A DNA stretch of 64,000 bases from Nitrospirales bacterium (lineage in GTDB: Bacteria > Nitrospirota > Nitrospiria > Nitrospirales > UBA8639), in NCBI GenBank assembly GCA_029261255.1, contig JAJDBQ010000182.1, forward strand, positions 1 to 64,000, given 5' to 3'. The stretch's first letter is position 1. The number at the start of each line of letters is the position of its first letter. Below are positions 63,418 through 64,000 of this stretch, piece after piece. The position numbers and the translations under genes were made by a program. Under the pieces are notes generated by a model. It had not been told where the DNA came from, did no database searches, and saw only the letters and a list, made by a program, of their open reading frames with translations.

Positions 63418-64000
63418 CTATAAAATAGGTTGTGATGCGGAGCGCTGAGATTGAGGAGACGTGGACAGTATTTTGATCCGATCTAAAAGAACGTCGGCGA
63501 GTTGCTGCTTTGGCATACGTGGTATGGAAGATGGTGCAGTATTGGGAGTAAGCACAATGACTTCATTAGAATCATTGCCAAAGGCGGAATGTTCTCCACC
63601 AACTTGATTGGCAACCAACATATCTAGCTGTTTGTTGTGAAGTTTCGATTGCCCATGTTCGACGAGTTCATCCGTTTCTGCGGCAAAGCCAATCATCCGT
63701 TGATTCGTTCGTTGGGCAGAGAGCGCTAGTAAAATATCCGGAGTCCGCTCCAACTGAAGGGCTTCCCCATTCCACTGCTCTTTTTTGACTTTGTGGGAAT
63801 ATGATTCCTTCGCTCGGAAATCCCCGACAGCCGCGGCCATGACAAGCGTGGTGGCCCACTCAAATCGCGCGGACAAGGCCTGTAACATCTCATCGGCTGT
63901 CACGACGGGCACTCGCGTGACTCCGACAGGACACGCGAGTTGTGTCGGACCTGAAACTAAGACCACCTCCGCTCCACGAGCTGCAGCAGCTTCTGCTATG
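63418..64000 (-). CDS. coaBC: Phosphopantothenoylcysteine synthetase part of CoaBC, partial
   Basis: The frame is open to the right edge, so only the C-terminal part is present. It has the CoaB sequence AEAAAARGAEVVLVSGPTQL, MVMAAAVGDFRAKE-like LVMAAAVGDFRAKES, RTPDILLAL, IGFAAETDEL, DMLVANQVG and a final LLDRI. CoaB joins cysteine to 4'-phosphopantothenate in coenzyme A synthesis and CoaC decarboxylates the product. The track's GTG start at 63966 is only the first start codon inside the window. Confidence 0.92.
   Translation of the reverse strand, partial: IAEAAAARGAEVVLVSGPTQLACPVGVTRVPVVTADEMLQALSARFEWATTLVMAAAVGDFRAKESYSHKVKKEQWNGEALQLERTPDILLALSAQRTNQRMIGFAAETDELVEHGQSKLHNKQLDMLVANQVGGEHSAFGNDSNEVIVLTPNTAPSSIPRMPKQQLADVLLDRIKILSTSPQSQRSASQPIL

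Overview
The window is about 64 kb of bacterial chromosome with moderate GC (roughly 47-49% by eye). Its gene content fits a Gram-negative, LPS-type organism. It has an Mla-type MCE lipid transporter, a Pel-exporter remnant, very long PstC/PstA proteins, a fused transaldolase/phosphoglucose isomerase beside transketolase, and a TtuB/TtuA-like tRNA thiolation pair. This mix resembles Nitrospirota (Nitrospira-like bacteria). That placement is an inference from gene content; there is no rRNA or marker gene here to prove it.

Layout. 1-3.6 kb: the 3' part of a PutA-like proline-catabolism enzyme, a gene-poor but hairpin-rich stretch ending in a strong terminator, and a TPR lipoprotein gene broken by one in-frame stop. 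3.7-12 kb: the phosphate regulon on the minus strand (pstS, pstC, pstA, pstB, phoU, then ppnN), with a Pho-box-like array before pstS and a terminator between pstS and pstC. 12.7-18 kb: a tightly overlapping plus-strand operon joining an RsbU/RsbW/STAS partner switch to MlaE, MlaF, MlaD and a PqiC-like lipoprotein. 18-22 kb: phoR and phoB, a 14-bp-TIR repeat element, and a MoxR-like AAA ATPase. 22.4-25.7 kb: a peptide-type ABC importer lacking its ATPases. 26.4-35 kb: tal-pgi, tkt, the ubiquitin-like/thiolase pair and a DEAD-box helicase.

35.6-39.9 kb is a rapidly evolving accessory patch of secreted and membrane proteins. It contains a segmental duplication (about 1.46 kb offset) that carries an upstream region plus signal peptide. 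One gene there has two in-frame stops. 40-45.6 kb is the most distinctive metabolic cluster: a split ThDP decarboxylase, a PhnW-family transaminase, a CTP-dependent nucleotidyltransferase, a CDP-alcohol phosphatidyltransferase and a flippase-like membrane protein. Together they look like a pathway making an aminoethylphosphonate (or analogous C2) head group, activating it with CTP and putting it on a lipid or polyol.

45.8-56.3 kb holds mostly housekeeping genes: queF, a sugar aminotransferase, a YqaA-like protein, a DUF2835 protein, a CysQ-like phosphatase, a degenerate receiver, an RNA methyltransferase, a hydroxyacid dehydrogenase, a cation antiporter, SprT and tadA. 56.3-58.6 kb is a small islet inserted in a tRNA-Ser(CGA) gene. 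It has a truncated tRNA copy on the left, an intact tRNA on the right, paired GGGTGTTCA repeats near both ends, four small cargo genes and no integrase. 58.8-63.4 kb is a decay zone: a frameshifted GIY-YIG nuclease, a pelG pseudogene, and a receiver remnant beside an HPt protein. The window ends in the CoaB part of coaBC.

Best candidates for something new are the partner-switch/Mla operon, the split-decarboxylase head-group cluster, the integrase-less tRNA-Ser islet, and the duplicated leader/signal-peptide module.
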